NCBI GenBank assembly: GCA_003506635.1
Contig: DNZB01000133.1
Location: forward strand, 2,241 to 10,318
From: Parvularcula sp.
GTDB taxonomy: Bacteria > Pseudomonadota > Alphaproteobacteria > Caulobacterales > Parvularculaceae
Direction: 5' to 3'
Length of the DNA stretch: 8,078 nucleotides
The notes beneath the pieces were generated by a model, which ran no database searches, was not told where the DNA came from, and was given only the letters and a program-made list of their open reading frames with translations. Positions within the stretch are counted from its first letter, which is position 1. Each line of letters opens with the position of its first letter. Positions 1 through 7,619 of this stretch are shown here, piece by piece. Position numbers and translations under genes: made by a program.

Positions 1-89
1 TGCGGGCAAGATCGGGACAGGCGAATGACCGCTTCGCGGCGGAGGTTTCGCCCGCCTTGCGCGGACGCCTTCCGCGGGCGCGCGATCAT
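1..89 (-). CDS. possible 5' end of an unrecognised gene, cut by the window edge
   Basis: An ATG at 89-87 on the minus strand opens a frame with no stop to the left edge, giving about 29 codons that start MIARPRKASAQGG and are rich in arginine. It begins six bases after the TGA of the histidine kinase gene, and an AGGG run overlapping that stop lies just upstream, so it could be translationally coupled to the kinase and be the next gene of the same transcript. The visible residues match no family I know. In DNA this GC-rich a short open frame is weak evidence, so the start could be spurious and the real neighbour could begin beyond the edge. Confidence 0.3.
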   Translation of the reverse strand, partial: MIARPRKASAQGGRNLRREAVIRLSRSCP

Positions 90-95
90 CGGCCC

Positions 96-2330
96 TCATT
101 CCGCCGCCTCGATGCGCTTTGGCGCGGTCGGGGCCGGCGTCGGGGCCGTCAGCACATGGGCTTCGCTGCGGATGAATGCGGGAAGGCGCACGCGCGCGTC
201 GCGCCGGCGCGGGAAGCTTGCGCAAGCGACCGTGCCGCGCCCTTCAGTGCTGGCGATCGCAAGGATCCCGCCTTGCATTTCCATCAGCGATTTCGAAAGG
301 GCGAGGCCGAGCCCCGCGCCTTTCAGCGTCTTCGCGAAATGGTCCTCGATCAGTTCGAACGGCTGGCCGAGCCGCGCGAGATTGTCCTTCGAAATGCCGG
401 CGCCGTTGTCGGCGACGATGACGGTGACGCCGTCAAGATCGGCCTCGGCGGTCAGCGTCACGTCGCCGCCCTTCGCGGTGAACTTGATCGCGTTCGAAAG
501 AAGGTTGAGCGCGACTTGCTTGGCCGCGCGCGGATCGGCGAACACGGCGGGCGCGTGGCCGACGCTTGCGGTGAGCTTGACGCCTGCATCGCCGGCGCGT
601 TTGGCGACCAGGCGCACGCACTCTTCAAGCACGCGCTCAAGCTCGATGCGGCGCGGCTCAAGGGCGAGTTTGCCGGCCTCGATGCGCGACATATCGAGAA
701 TGTCGTCGATAAGCTCGAGAAGATGCTGCCCGCTTGAAAGGATGTCGCTGACATATTCGCGATATTTGGCGTCGCCCAGCGGCCCGTAAAGCTCCGATTG
801 CATCACCTCTGAAAAGCCGTTGATGGCGTTCAGGGGCGTGCGCAGTTCATGGCTCATATTGGCGAGAAATTCGCTCTTCGACCGGTTCGCCTCCTCGGCG
901 CGGCGCTTTTCAATCTCGTAGTTGCGCATCGTTTCGGAAAGGTCGCGGCGCGAGGCTTCGAGATCTGAAACCGTCGCTTCAAGCTCGCGCTCCTTCTTCT
1001 TCTGCGCGCGCAGCCGGCGCTTGGCTTCCGTGATGTTGGAAGCGATGCAGACGAGGCCGCCCTCGGCGGTGCGCCGCCGCACGATCTTGAGCCAGCGGTC
1101 GCCGCCGACATCCGCCTCGACGCTTTCCTCGCCGATCGGGGCGTCCGGCGTGAAATAGGCGCTGATCGTCTCCGCGCCGGCGGGCGCCGCGCTTGCGACC
1201 TCCGTCGCCGTCATGCCGGGGGCGAGCGCCTTCGTATCGATCCGGAAAACCGCGGCGAAGCGCCGGTTCCAGGCGGCGAGCCGCCCGTTCGCATCCCAGA
1301 GGACGAACGCGTCGGGAATTGATTCAATCGCGTCCTTAAGGCGCAGCTCCGCAAGCGCCGCAGCGGGCGCGGCGGCGCTCGCGCCCGACAGATCGAAGAC
1401 AGCGCCCGAGCGATTGAAGCGCGTCGCATCGGGCGCCGTCCGGAAATAGACGCGCGACCACCCGCCTTGCGGCAGCCTGAGGCGCACGGCGCCTTCAGTG
1501 ACGCCGGAAATATCGCCCGCCATGACGGCGAGCGCCGCGCGCAAATCTTCGGGATGAACGATCGCCGTGATCTCGCGCAGCGTGAAAGTGCGGTCGCGCG
1601 CGCCGAGGCCGATCGCCTCCAGAACGCTGCGCGCGATCGTCACCGTGCGCGGTCCGGACTCAAAACGCCACCATCCGGCGCGGCCATTGGCGAAGGCGAG
1701 CGCTGATTGTTCGAGCGTGTCGACGGCGCCGGCGGCGAGCGCCGCGGCGCGGCTCTGCCGGATGAACGCCGCCATCAAGGAGGCGATCGCGACCGCAATC
1801 GACGAGAGGACGAGAAGATAAAAGAGCCAGGGCGGCGTGCGTCCGTAAATGTCATGCGCGGGGGCGGCGACCATCACCGCCTCGCCATTGTCGAGCGGGC
1901 GCCAGGCGAGGGCGGCGCGGCCGGTTTTCAGCGGCGCTTCGATGCGTCCGCGTTGCGACAGAGCAAGGCCTTGCGCGTCCGCCGCCTCGACGCGGACGTC
2001 CTCACGCGGGCCCGCGCTCGCAAGAACATCCCCCGCCGCGGAGAGGTGATAGACGACGACAGCGCCCGGCGGACGGCATGCGGCGATCGCCTGCCGCACC
2101 GGCGCGCCGGTCATCACCGCGACGTTCGCCGCGCTTGCGCAATCGCTCGCCGCCTCGCTGACGCGCAGCGCCGTTTCGGTCTTGCGCGCGGCGACCTCTT
2201 CTTGCGCCTTGCCGAAGAACAGGAAGGCGAACGCGCCGACCAGAAGTCCGGTCAGGAGCATCAGCCGGCGCGGCGACAGGGCGCTCGCCGTTGCAGTCGC
2301 GACGCCAGATTGTCGTTCGTGCGCCGCCAT
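96..2330 (-). CDS. PAS-domain membrane sensor histidine kinase, PleC/DivJ-like
   Basis: This 744-residue protein should sense a signal, autophosphorylate on histidine and pass the phosphate to a response regulator. Order of parts: a hydrophobic segment at about 22-39, an extracytoplasmic region of about 125 residues, a second membrane segment at about 167-190, a PAS-like region at about 205-315, a second PAS domain of the PAS_7 kind at about 330-435, a charged coiled coil at about 435-485, then the kinase core. The phosphoacceptor motif SHELRTPLNAI has H494; the ATP-binding domain has an N box around N609-N613, a G1 motif DNGAGI at 641-646 and a G2 motif GAGLGLALSK at 671-680, so the enzyme looks active. 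The stretch from YGPLGD to RIEAGK (515-554) is typical of alphaproteobacterial kinases. The ATG at 2330 is preferred to the TTG one codon upstream because GAAGG lies six bases before it. No HAMP, receiver domain or partner regulator is visible, so signal and target are unknown. Confidence 0.93.
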   Translation of the reverse strand: MAAHERQSGVATATASALSPRRLMLLTGLLVGAFAFLFFGKAQEEVAARKTETALRVSEAASDCASAANVAVMTGAPVRQAIAACRPPGAVVVYHLSAAGDVLASAGPREDVRVEAADAQGLALSQRGRIEAPLKTGRAALAWRPLDNGEAVMVAAPAHDIYGRTPPWLFYLLVLSSIAVAIASLMAAFIRQSRAAALAAGAVDTLEQSALAFANGRAGWWRFESGPRTVTIARSVLEAIGLGARDRTFTLREITAIVHPEDLRAALAVMAGDISGVTEGAVRLRLPQGGWSRVYFRTAPDATRFNRSGAVFDLSGASAAAPAAALAELRLKDAIESIPDAFVLWDANGRLAAWNRRFAAVFRIDTKALAPGMTATEVASAAPAGAETISAYFTPDAPIGEESVEADVGGDRWLKIVRRRTAEGGLVCIASNITEAKRRLRAQKKKERELEATVSDLEASRRDLSETMRNYEIEKRRAEEANRSKSEFLANMSHELRTPLNAINGFSEVMQSELYGPLGDAKYREYVSDILSSGQHLLELIDDILDMSRIEAGKLALEPRRIELERVLEECVRLVAKRAGDAGVKLTASVGHAPAVFADPRAAKQVALNLLSNAIKFTAKGGDVTLTAEADLDGVTVIVADNGAGISKDNLARLGQPFELIEDHFAKTLKGAGLGLALSKSLMEMQGGILAIASTEGRGTVACASFPRRRDARVRLPAFIRSEAHVLTAPTPAPTAPKRIEAAE

Positions 2331-2336
2331 CAAACG

Positions 2337-2341
2337 CCTTC
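2337..2341 (-). promoter_or_regulatory. ribosome binding site of the histidine kinase gene
   Basis: On the minus strand GAAGG lies six bases before the ATG at 2330. This good spacing decides between that ATG and the adjoining TTG at 2333. Confidence 0.6.
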
Positions 2342-2444
2342 GCCGCGGGTTTTTGTCGCCGAATAAAGGAGAAGACGCGCCGCCAGGGCGCGCCGTCGAT
2401 TTACCTTTTGGAAACTATTCCTATTCCGGCCGCGATGTCACGGG

Positions 2445-2491
2445 CGTCCTTCGTGCCGCCTCCGCTGCGCTTCGGCTCCTCAGGACGAAGG
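2445..2491 (+). repeat. palindromic intergenic repeat, copy 1
   Basis: This hairpin-forming unit lies in the gap between pepN and the histidine kinase gene. CCTTCGT at 2448-2454 is mirrored by ACGAAGG at 2485-2491, and GCCG at 2455-2458 can pair with CGGC at 2473-2476. Its ends (CGTCCTTCGTG on the left, CTCCTCAGGACG on the right) reappear in inverted order in copy 2. From memory, elements of this form, with CTCCTCAGGA at one end and a CGAAGGA-like sequence at the other, are widespread between genes in alphaproteobacterial genomes. It is REP-like in structure; no protein is encoded. Confidence 0.7.
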
Positions 2492-2500
2492 GAACCCCTT

Positions 2501-2543
2501 CATCCTCGGGAGCGGCCCCTTCCGGGCCGCGTCACGAAGGATG
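2501..2543 (-). repeat. palindromic intergenic repeat, copy 2, inverted relative to copy 1
   Basis: A strong hairpin: outer CATCCTCG (2501-2508) pairs with CGAAGGATG (2535-2543) with one bulged base, and inner GCGGCCC (2512-2518) pairs perfectly with GGGCCGC (2524-2530) around a five-base loop. Its reverse complement starts CATCCTTCGTG, matching copy 1 (CGTCCTTCGTG) at 10 of 11 bases, and ends in a similar CTCC-AGGA block. The two copies therefore sit head to head, nine bases apart, as in mosaic REP-type arrays. It begins just after the pepN stop in the direction of transcription, so the structure could stabilise the pepN 3' end or reduce read-through into the kinase gene. There is no U tract of a classical intrinsic terminator. 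Confidence 0.7.
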
Positions 2544-2554
2544 CGGGGACGAAC

Positions 2555-5161
2555 TCAACTTTCCCCCAGCAGCCGCGACGCCATTTCGTAGAGATTCGCC
2601 GACCGCTTCGGGGCTGCAATGATTCGCCGGAGCGCGGCTTCCGCCTGGCGGCGCCGCCCGGGTTCGAGCTTGCGCCAGCTCTCAAACGCCGACATCAGCC
2701 GCGCGGCGAGCTGCGGATTGGCCGCGTCAAGCGCGAGCGCCTGCTCGGCGAAGAACGCATAGCCGGCCCCGTCGGCGCGGTGGAAACCGGCGAGATTCTG
2801 GCCGGCGAAGACGCCGATGAGGGCGCGGACCTTGTTGGGGTTTTTGGCGTCATAGGCCTCATGCCCGGTCAGCGCGCGCACCTTGTCGAGCGCCGCGCCC
2901 GCGGGCGCCATTGCGCGCCAGCCGAGCCATTTGTTGACGACCAGCGGATCGCCGCGCCACTTCATGTAGAAGCGGTCGAGCGCATGGTCGCGCGATGGCG
3001 CATCGGCGAGCGCGAGCGCCGCGGTCGCGGCGGCTTCATCCGTCATGTTGGGGGCGCTCGCCGCCTGTCGGTCGGCCAGTTCGTGCTCGCCGGCTTCGAC
3101 AAGCAGCGACATCGCGCCGTTCCGCAAGCTGCGCCGCCCCGCGCTCGGCGCTGAAGGGTCATAAGGCTCGTTCGTCGCGAGCGCGCGATAGAGATCAAGC
3201 AGCTGCGCCCTCAGCGCGCCCGCGACGCTCGCCCGCACGCGCTTTCGCCCGGCCGCGATGCGCGCGGGATCGATCATCTCGACATGGCGCACGAGGTCAG
3301 CTTCGGTTGGAACCTTCAAGAGTTCAGCCGCGAAAGCGGGATCGGTCGAAGCGCTTTCAAGACTTGTCCCGAGCGCTTTGGCGAAGCGCGCCAGCGCGGC
3401 CTCGGGCTCCGTCATTTCGCGCGCGCCGGCGAAGGCGAGGCATAGGTCGCGCCACAGCGCCTCGGTCGCCGCCCAGCGTGCGAAAAGATCAGGCTCGGCG
3501 CGCGCGATCGTCAGCCGGTCTTCAAGGCTCAGGTCTTGCGCGAGCGTCACCGGCGCCGAAAACGCGCGCAACAGCGAGGCGACTGGCCGCTCGCGGAACG
3601 GTCCGCGTTTTTCAATCATGGAAGCATCGCGCAAGCGGATCAGGCCGTCGTCAAGCACGGCGCCGGTGCGCGCGCCGATCAGCGCATAGCGCACCGGAAT
3701 ATCGCGCGGCGGCTTTTCGCTCTGCCCGGGCGTCGGCTTCGTCGCTTGTGAGAGCGTGAGGGAATACGCGCCGGCGCTGTCGAAATTCTCGCCGACGGAA
3801 ATTTCGGGCGCGCCCGCGTCGGAATACCAGCGGCGGAATTGCGTCAGGTCCTCGCCGGAGGCGTCCTCCATCGCCTTGACGAAATTTTCGACGGTGACCG
3901 CCTCGCCGTCGTGACGCGCGAAATAGAGATCGCAAGCAGCGCGAAATTTCGCATCGCCGAGAATGGTCTTCAGCATGCGGCAAAGCTCCGCGCCCTTTTC
4001 ATAGACGGTCGCGGTGTAGAAATTGTCGATGGTGATGAAGCTCTCGGGCCGGACGGGATGGGCGAGGGGGCCTGCGTCCTCCGGGAATTGCTGAATCCAG
4101 AGCCGGCGCACGTCCTTGATGCGCTGCACCGGGCGAGAGCGCTGATCGGCGGAAAATTCCTGGTCGCGGAATACCGTGAAGCCTTCTTTCAGGCACAGCT
4201 GGAACCAGTCGCGGCAGGTGACGCGGTTGCCCGACCAGTTATGGAAATATTCATGCGCGACAATCGACTCGATCGCCTCGTAATCGGCGTCCGTCGCGGT
4301 CTCTGGGGACGCGAGCACATAAGCGGAATTGAAGATATTGAGGCCCTTGTTCTCCATCGCGCCGAAATTGAAATGATCGACGGCGACGATCATGAAGACG
4401 TCGAGGTCGTATTCGCGCCCGAACGTCTCCTCGTCCCAGCGCATGGCGCGCTTCAGCGCCTCAAGCGTGTAGCCGCATTTGTCGAGGTTTTTCGGCTGCA
4501 CGAAAACCTTCAAGGCGACGCGCCGGCCGGATCGGGTGACAAATTCGTCTTCCGCCGCGGCGAGATCGCCGCCGACCAGCGCAAAGAGGTAAGAAGGCTT
4601 CGGGTGCGGATCCGCCCATTGCGCGAAATGCCGGCCGCCGGGGAGATCGCCCGTCGCCAGCAGATTGCCGTTGGAGAGGAGGACAGGATAGCGCGCCTTC
4701 TCCGCCTCGATGCGCACCGAATATTTGGCGAGCACGTCCGGCCGGTCGGGGAAATAGGTGATGCGGCGAAAGCCTTCGGCTTCGCACTGCGTGCAGAACA
4801 TGCCGTTCGAGAGATAAAGACCCGAAAGCGCCATATTTTTGTCCGGGGCGATCGCCGTCTCGACGTCGAGCATGAAGTCGTGCGGAGGGCGGCGGATCGT
4901 CAGCGTCTGCGCGCCGATCTCATAGTCGGCGGGCGCCAGCGCGTCCTCGTCGATGGCGATCCTGACAAGATCTAGCGCTTCGCCGTTGAGGATGAGCGGC
5001 GCGCCGGGGGCGGCGTGGGCCGCGCGCCGCACCGACAGGCGCGCCTTGACGATGGTGCGCGCGGGATCGAGCGCGAAGGAAAGGTCGACATGGTCGATCA
5101 GATAATCTGGCGGGCGATAATCCTTGAGAAAGGTCGGCGTCGGCGCGGCGCTGGCGGTCAT
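2555..5161 (-). CDS. pepN: aminopeptidase N (M1 family zinc metalloprotease)
   Basis: An 868-residue cytoplasmic enzyme that removes N-terminal residues from peptides during protein turnover. It is collinear with E. coli PepN as I recall that sequence and of nearly equal length. Visible key sites: substrate-anchoring E127 in QCEAEG, the exopeptidase motif GAMEN at 267-271, the zinc site HEYFH at 303-307 with the third ligand E326 in LKEG, and the transition-state tyrosine Y387 in TVYEKG; all keep a constant +6 offset from the E. coli numbering. The C-terminal helical domain is complete and ends LLGES. The ATG at 5161 is chosen because KDYRPPDY then falls where E. coli PepN has its DYRAPDY; a GTG at 5230 would add 23 arginine-rich residues with no counterpart. 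No Shine-Dalgarno sequence precedes the ATG. It is transcribed divergently from the arginine operon and lies upstream of the histidine kinase, 224 bases apart. Confidence 0.97.
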   Translation of the reverse strand: MTASAAPTPTFLKDYRPPDYLIDHVDLSFALDPARTIVKARLSVRRAAHAAPGAPLILNGEALDLVRIAIDEDALAPADYEIGAQTLTIRRPPHDFMLDVETAIAPDKNMALSGLYLSNGMFCTQCEAEGFRRITYFPDRPDVLAKYSVRIEAEKARYPVLLSNGNLLATGDLPGGRHFAQWADPHPKPSYLFALVGGDLAAAEDEFVTRSGRRVALKVFVQPKNLDKCGYTLEALKRAMRWDEETFGREYDLDVFMIVAVDHFNFGAMENKGLNIFNSAYVLASPETATDADYEAIESIVAHEYFHNWSGNRVTCRDWFQLCLKEGFTVFRDQEFSADQRSRPVQRIKDVRRLWIQQFPEDAGPLAHPVRPESFITIDNFYTATVYEKGAELCRMLKTILGDAKFRAACDLYFARHDGEAVTVENFVKAMEDASGEDLTQFRRWYSDAGAPEISVGENFDSAGAYSLTLSQATKPTPGQSEKPPRDIPVRYALIGARTGAVLDDGLIRLRDASMIEKRGPFRERPVASLLRAFSAPVTLAQDLSLEDRLTIARAEPDLFARWAATEALWRDLCLAFAGAREMTEPEAALARFAKALGTSLESASTDPAFAAELLKVPTEADLVRHVEMIDPARIAAGRKRVRASVAGALRAQLLDLYRALATNEPYDPSAPSAGRRSLRNGAMSLLVEAGEHELADRQAASAPNMTDEAAATAALALADAPSRDHALDRFYMKWRGDPLVVNKWLGWRAMAPAGAALDKVRALTGHEAYDAKNPNKVRALIGVFAGQNLAGFHRADGAGYAFFAEQALALDAANPQLAARLMSAFESWRKLEPGRRRQAEAALRRIIAAPKRSANLYEMASRLLGES

Positions 5162-5188
5162 GACAGAATGATGAAAGCGGCGAACGCG

Positions 5189-5216
5189 ATTTGAGCGCCG
5201 GGCCGCGCGAAGTAAA
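5189..5216 (-). promoter_or_regulatory. weak candidate promoter for pepN
   Basis: On the minus strand TTTACT (5216-5211) and TCAAAT (5194-5189) are 16 bases apart, each matching the sigma-70 consensus at four of six positions. Transcription would begin some 20 bases before the pepN ATG, leaving a very short leader. This is pattern matching only. Confidence 0.2.
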
Positions 5217-5232
5217 GGCCCTCGCCGCACGC

Positions 5233-5261
5233 TTGGAATTGGCGGCGTCGCGCCCTATCAC
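5233..5261 (+). promoter_or_regulatory. candidate promoter of the arginine operon
   Basis: TTGGAA (5233-5238) and TATCAC (5256-5261) lie 17 bases apart in the divergent intergenic region. A start site about seven bases further on would fall just before the ribosome binding site, giving a leader of under 20 bases with no room for an attenuator. I see no clear arginine-repressor operator. The -10 match is poor, so the call is tentative. Confidence 0.3.
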
Positions 5262-5273
5262 TCCGGCTCGACG

Positions 5274-5279
5274 AAGGAG
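5274..5279 (+). promoter_or_regulatory. ribosome binding site of the acetylornithine carbamoyltransferase gene
   Basis: AAGGAG lies five bases before the ATG at 5285. It is a near-perfect Shine-Dalgarno sequence and fixes the start. Confidence 0.8.
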
Positions 5280-5284
5280 CCGCC

Positions 5285-6298
5285 ATGCGCCATTTCCTGA
5301 ATACCGCCGACTGGACGCGCGCCGAACTTGACGCGATGCTCGCCGACGCGCGTGCGATGAAGAAGTCGCCGGTCGGCGACGCCCTCAAGAACAAGACGAT
5401 CGCGCTCCTCTTCCTCAACAATTCGCTGCGGACGCGCACGTCCTTCGACATCGGCGCAAGGCAGCTCGGCGGCCACGCGGTGGTGCTTTCGCCCTCCGGC
5501 GGCATGTGGCCGCTCGAATTTGAAGACGGCGCCGTGATGGACGGCGAGGCGGAGGAACATGTGAAGGAAGCCGCCGCCGTCCTGTCGCGCTACGCCGACA
5601 TCATCGGCGTCCGGGCGTTTCCGAAATTCGTCGATTGGGCCGAGGACCGGAAAGACAAGGTGCTGAACGCCTTCGCGCGCTATTCCTCCGTGCCTGTCGT
5701 CAACATGGAGACGATCACGCATCCCTGCCAGGAGCTTGCTCATATCATGGCGGTCGAGGATCAGCTGGCGTTAGAGGGCCGTCCGGGCACCGACGGGAAG
5801 AAGTTCCTGCTGACCTGGACCTATCACCCGAAGCCCTTGAACACTGCGGTCGCCAACTCCGCCCTGATGATCGCGGCGAAATACGGAATGGACGTGACGC
5901 TTCTTTGCCCGACGCCGGATTACGTGCTCGACGAGCGCTACGTGGCGCAGGCGCGGAAGGACTGCGCCGCGAACGGGCGCACGCTCACCGTCACCCATGA
6001 CATCGAGGCGGCTTATAAGGGCGCGGAGATCGTCTACGCGAAAAGCTGGGGCGCATTGCCGTACTTTGGCAACTGGGCGCCGGAAAAACCGATCCGCGAC
6101 GCGCACAAGCATTTCATCGTCGATGAGGAGAAGATGGCGCTGACGAACGCGGCGCTTGTCTCGCACTGTCTGCCGATGCGAAGAAACGTGAAGATGGCGG
6201 ACGCGGTGTTCGATAGCGCCGCCTGCATCGCTTATGAGGAGGCGGAGAACCGCCTGCACGTGCAAAAGGCGGTGATGAAGGCTCTGGTGCGCGCCTGA
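5285..6298 (+). CDS. argF': N-acetylornithine carbamoyltransferase (AOTCase)
   Basis: A 337-residue cytoplasmic enzyme that transfers the carbamoyl group of carbamoyl phosphate to N-acetylornithine, giving N-acetylcitrulline in the acetylated arginine pathway. The carbamoyl-phosphate loop SLRTR is at 47-51 and the HPCQE motif at 146-150. Ordinary ornithine carbamoyltransferases have an HCLPAYR-type motif; here HCLPMRRNVK occupies 294-303, placing K303 where the Xanthomonas enzyme carries carbamylated K302. W75 and E90 match Xanthomonas W77 and E92. Glutamate at that last position favours acetylornithine over the succinylornithine used by the Bacteroides relative, which has proline there. The FPKFVDW and EAENRLHVQKA segments are also characteristic. 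The frame starts behind a strong ribosome binding site and ends one base before the next arginine gene, so the two form an operon. An acetylcitrulline deacetylase must be encoded elsewhere. Confidence 0.95.
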   Translation: MRHFLNTADWTRAELDAMLADARAMKKSPVGDALKNKTIALLFLNNSLRTRTSFDIGARQLGGHAVVLSPSGGMWPLEFEDGAVMDGEAEEHVKEAAAVLSRYADIIGVRAFPKFVDWAEDRKDKVLNAFARYSSVPVVNMETITHPCQELAHIMAVEDQLALEGRPGTDGKKFLLTWTYHPKPLNTAVANSALMIAAKYGMDVTLLCPTPDYVLDERYVAQARKDCAANGRTLTVTHDIEAAYKGAEIVYAKSWGALPYFGNWAPEKPIRDAHKHFIVDEEKMALTNAALVSHCLPMRRNVKMADAVFDSAACIAYEEAENRLHVQKAVMKALVRA

Positions 6299-6299
6299 C

Positions 6300-7619
6300 A
6301 TGACCGCCCCGACCCTCGCCACCCGACAGACGATCGTTCAGCTTCTTTCCAACATGCAGGACGGAAAGGAGATCCGGTCCTATCTCCAGCGCTTTTCGAC
6401 CGTCGATCAGTCGCGCTTCGCCGTCATCAAGATCGGCGGCGCGATCCTGCAGGAGCAATTGAAGGAAACCGCCGACGCGCTCGCCTTCCTGCACACCGTG
6501 GGCCTCACCCCGATCGTCATCCATGGCGGCGGTCCCCAGCTTGATGCGACCTTGAAAGAGCGCGGCATCGAAACGCCGAAGATAGACGGGCTTCGCGTCA
6601 CGGACGCGGCGACCATGGACGCGGCGCGCGACGTCTTCATCGGCGAGAACATCAAGCTTGTCGAAGCGGTCAGGGCCGAAGGCGTCGAGGCGGACGGCAT
6701 CGTCGCCGGCGTCATCGAGGCCGATTATCTCGACAAGGCGAAATACGGCTTCGTCGGCGAACCGGTGAATGTGCGCCTCGGCATGCTGCGCTCGATCGTA
6801 AAATCTGGCGCGGTGCCGATCCTCACCTGCCTCGGCATCGCGCCGGGCGGCCAGCTTCTCAACATCAACGGCGACAGCGCGACGCGCGCGGTCGTTGCGG
6901 CGCTGCAGCCCTTGAAGGTCATTTTCCTCACCGGCGCGGGCGGTCTCTTGGACAAGCACAAGCGGCTGATGCATTCGATCAACCTTGCTTCCGATTACGA
7001 GAAGCTGATGAAGGCTGACTGGGTGAACGGCGGCATGCGGCTGAAACTCGCCGAGATCAAGAAGCTCCTCGACACGCTGCCGATGAGCTCGTCCGTTTCA
7101 ATCACTACGCCGCAGGGGCTCGTGCGGGAGCTCTTCACCCACGGCGGCTCCGGCACCCTCATTCGTCAGGGCGAAGCGATCCGCACCTTCACGACCAAGA
7201 CAAGGCTCGACCGCGAACGGACGACAGAGCTTGTCGAGACGGCGTTCGGGCGAAAGCTGAAGCCCGATTGGTGGGAAAGCCTCGATATCCATCAGGTCTA
7301 TATGTCGGAAAAATATCGCGCCGGCGCGATCCTGACGAAGATCGACGATTTCATCTATCTCGATAAATTCGCGGTGACGGAGGAAGCGCGCGGCGAAGGT
7401 CTTTCCCGCACCATCTGGCGCCAGTTCACCAAGCAGAATCCGGTCTTCTGGTGGCGCTCGCGCACCGTCAACAATTTCAACGCCTTCTACAACGACATGG
7501 CGACGGGTTGCGTAAAGCGCGGTCAGTGGACGGTCTACTGGATCGGCGAGACGGACTTCGCACGGATCGCCGCAATCGTGGAACGTATTGCGGCGCTGCC
7601 GGCGTCGTTTGAGGGTTAG
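6300..7619 (+). CDS. argB: bifunctional N-acetylglutamate synthase/kinase (NAGS/K)
   Basis: A 439-residue fusion catalysing the first two steps of arginine synthesis: acetylation of glutamate by acetyl-CoA, then phosphorylation of N-acetylglutamate by ATP. The N-terminal helix (about 8-40) is of the kind tied to arginine feedback. The amino-acid kinase domain (about 41-292) shows K44 in KIGG, HGGGPQ at 75-80, GLRVTD at 97-102, LNINGD at 187-192 and NGGMRLK at 243-249. A vertebrate-like GNAT domain (about 300-435) follows, with the acetyl-CoA loop in EEARGEGLSR (361-370) and the conserved K356, N391 and Y397 expected in its synthase site. The length and order match the Xanthomonas/Maricaulis class. 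The ATG starts one base after the upstream stop, without a strong ribosome binding site of its own, which suggests translational coupling. The final glycine codon and TAG stop lie inside a GGTTAGT heptamer belonging to the element that follows, so the native 3' end may have been altered. Confidence 0.95.
   Translation: MTAPTLATRQTIVQLLSNMQDGKEIRSYLQRFSTVDQSRFAVIKIGGAILQEQLKETADALAFLHTVGLTPIVIHGGGPQLDATLKERGIETPKIDGLRVTDAATMDAARDVFIGENIKLVEAVRAEGVEADGIVAGVIEADYLDKAKYGFVGEPVNVRLGMLRSIVKSGAVPILTCLGIAPGGQLLNINGDSATRAVVAALQPLKVIFLTGAGGLLDKHKRLMHSINLASDYEKLMKADWVNGGMRLKLAEIKKLLDTLPMSSSVSITTPQGLVRELFTHGGSGTLIRQGEAIRTFTTKTRLDRERTTELVETAFGRKLKPDWWESLDIHQVYMSEKYRAGAILTKIDDFIYLDKFAVTEEARGEGLSRTIWRQFTKQNPVFWWRSRTVNNFNAFYNDMATGCVKRGQWTVYWIGETDFARIAAIVERIAALPASFEG

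Noticed and set aside
25..789. Plus-strand open frames of 254 and 226 codons opposite the kinase C terminus
   Set aside because: They are antisense to the conserved histidine kinase catalytic domain; their low-complexity Arg/Ala/Ser composition is typical of shadow frames.
2291..3154. Plus-strand open frame spanning the pepN/kinase gap (287 codons)
   Set aside because: It runs through the palindromic repeats and antisense to pepN, and no recognisable domain appears.
3839..4975. Long plus-strand open frame (378 codons) opposite pepN
   Set aside because: It lies wholly antisense to a gene with full family conservation. Long shadow frames are expected in such GC-rich DNA, and its translation is arginine/aspartate-rich with no known motif.
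5162..5284. Arginine-repressor operator in the divergent intergenic region
   Set aside because: No pair of AT-rich palindromic boxes of the ArgR kind is visible in this GC-rich stretch.
6114..6974. Minus-strand open frame of 286 codons across the argF'/argB junction
   Set aside because: It is antisense to two confidently identified enzymes and has no family features.
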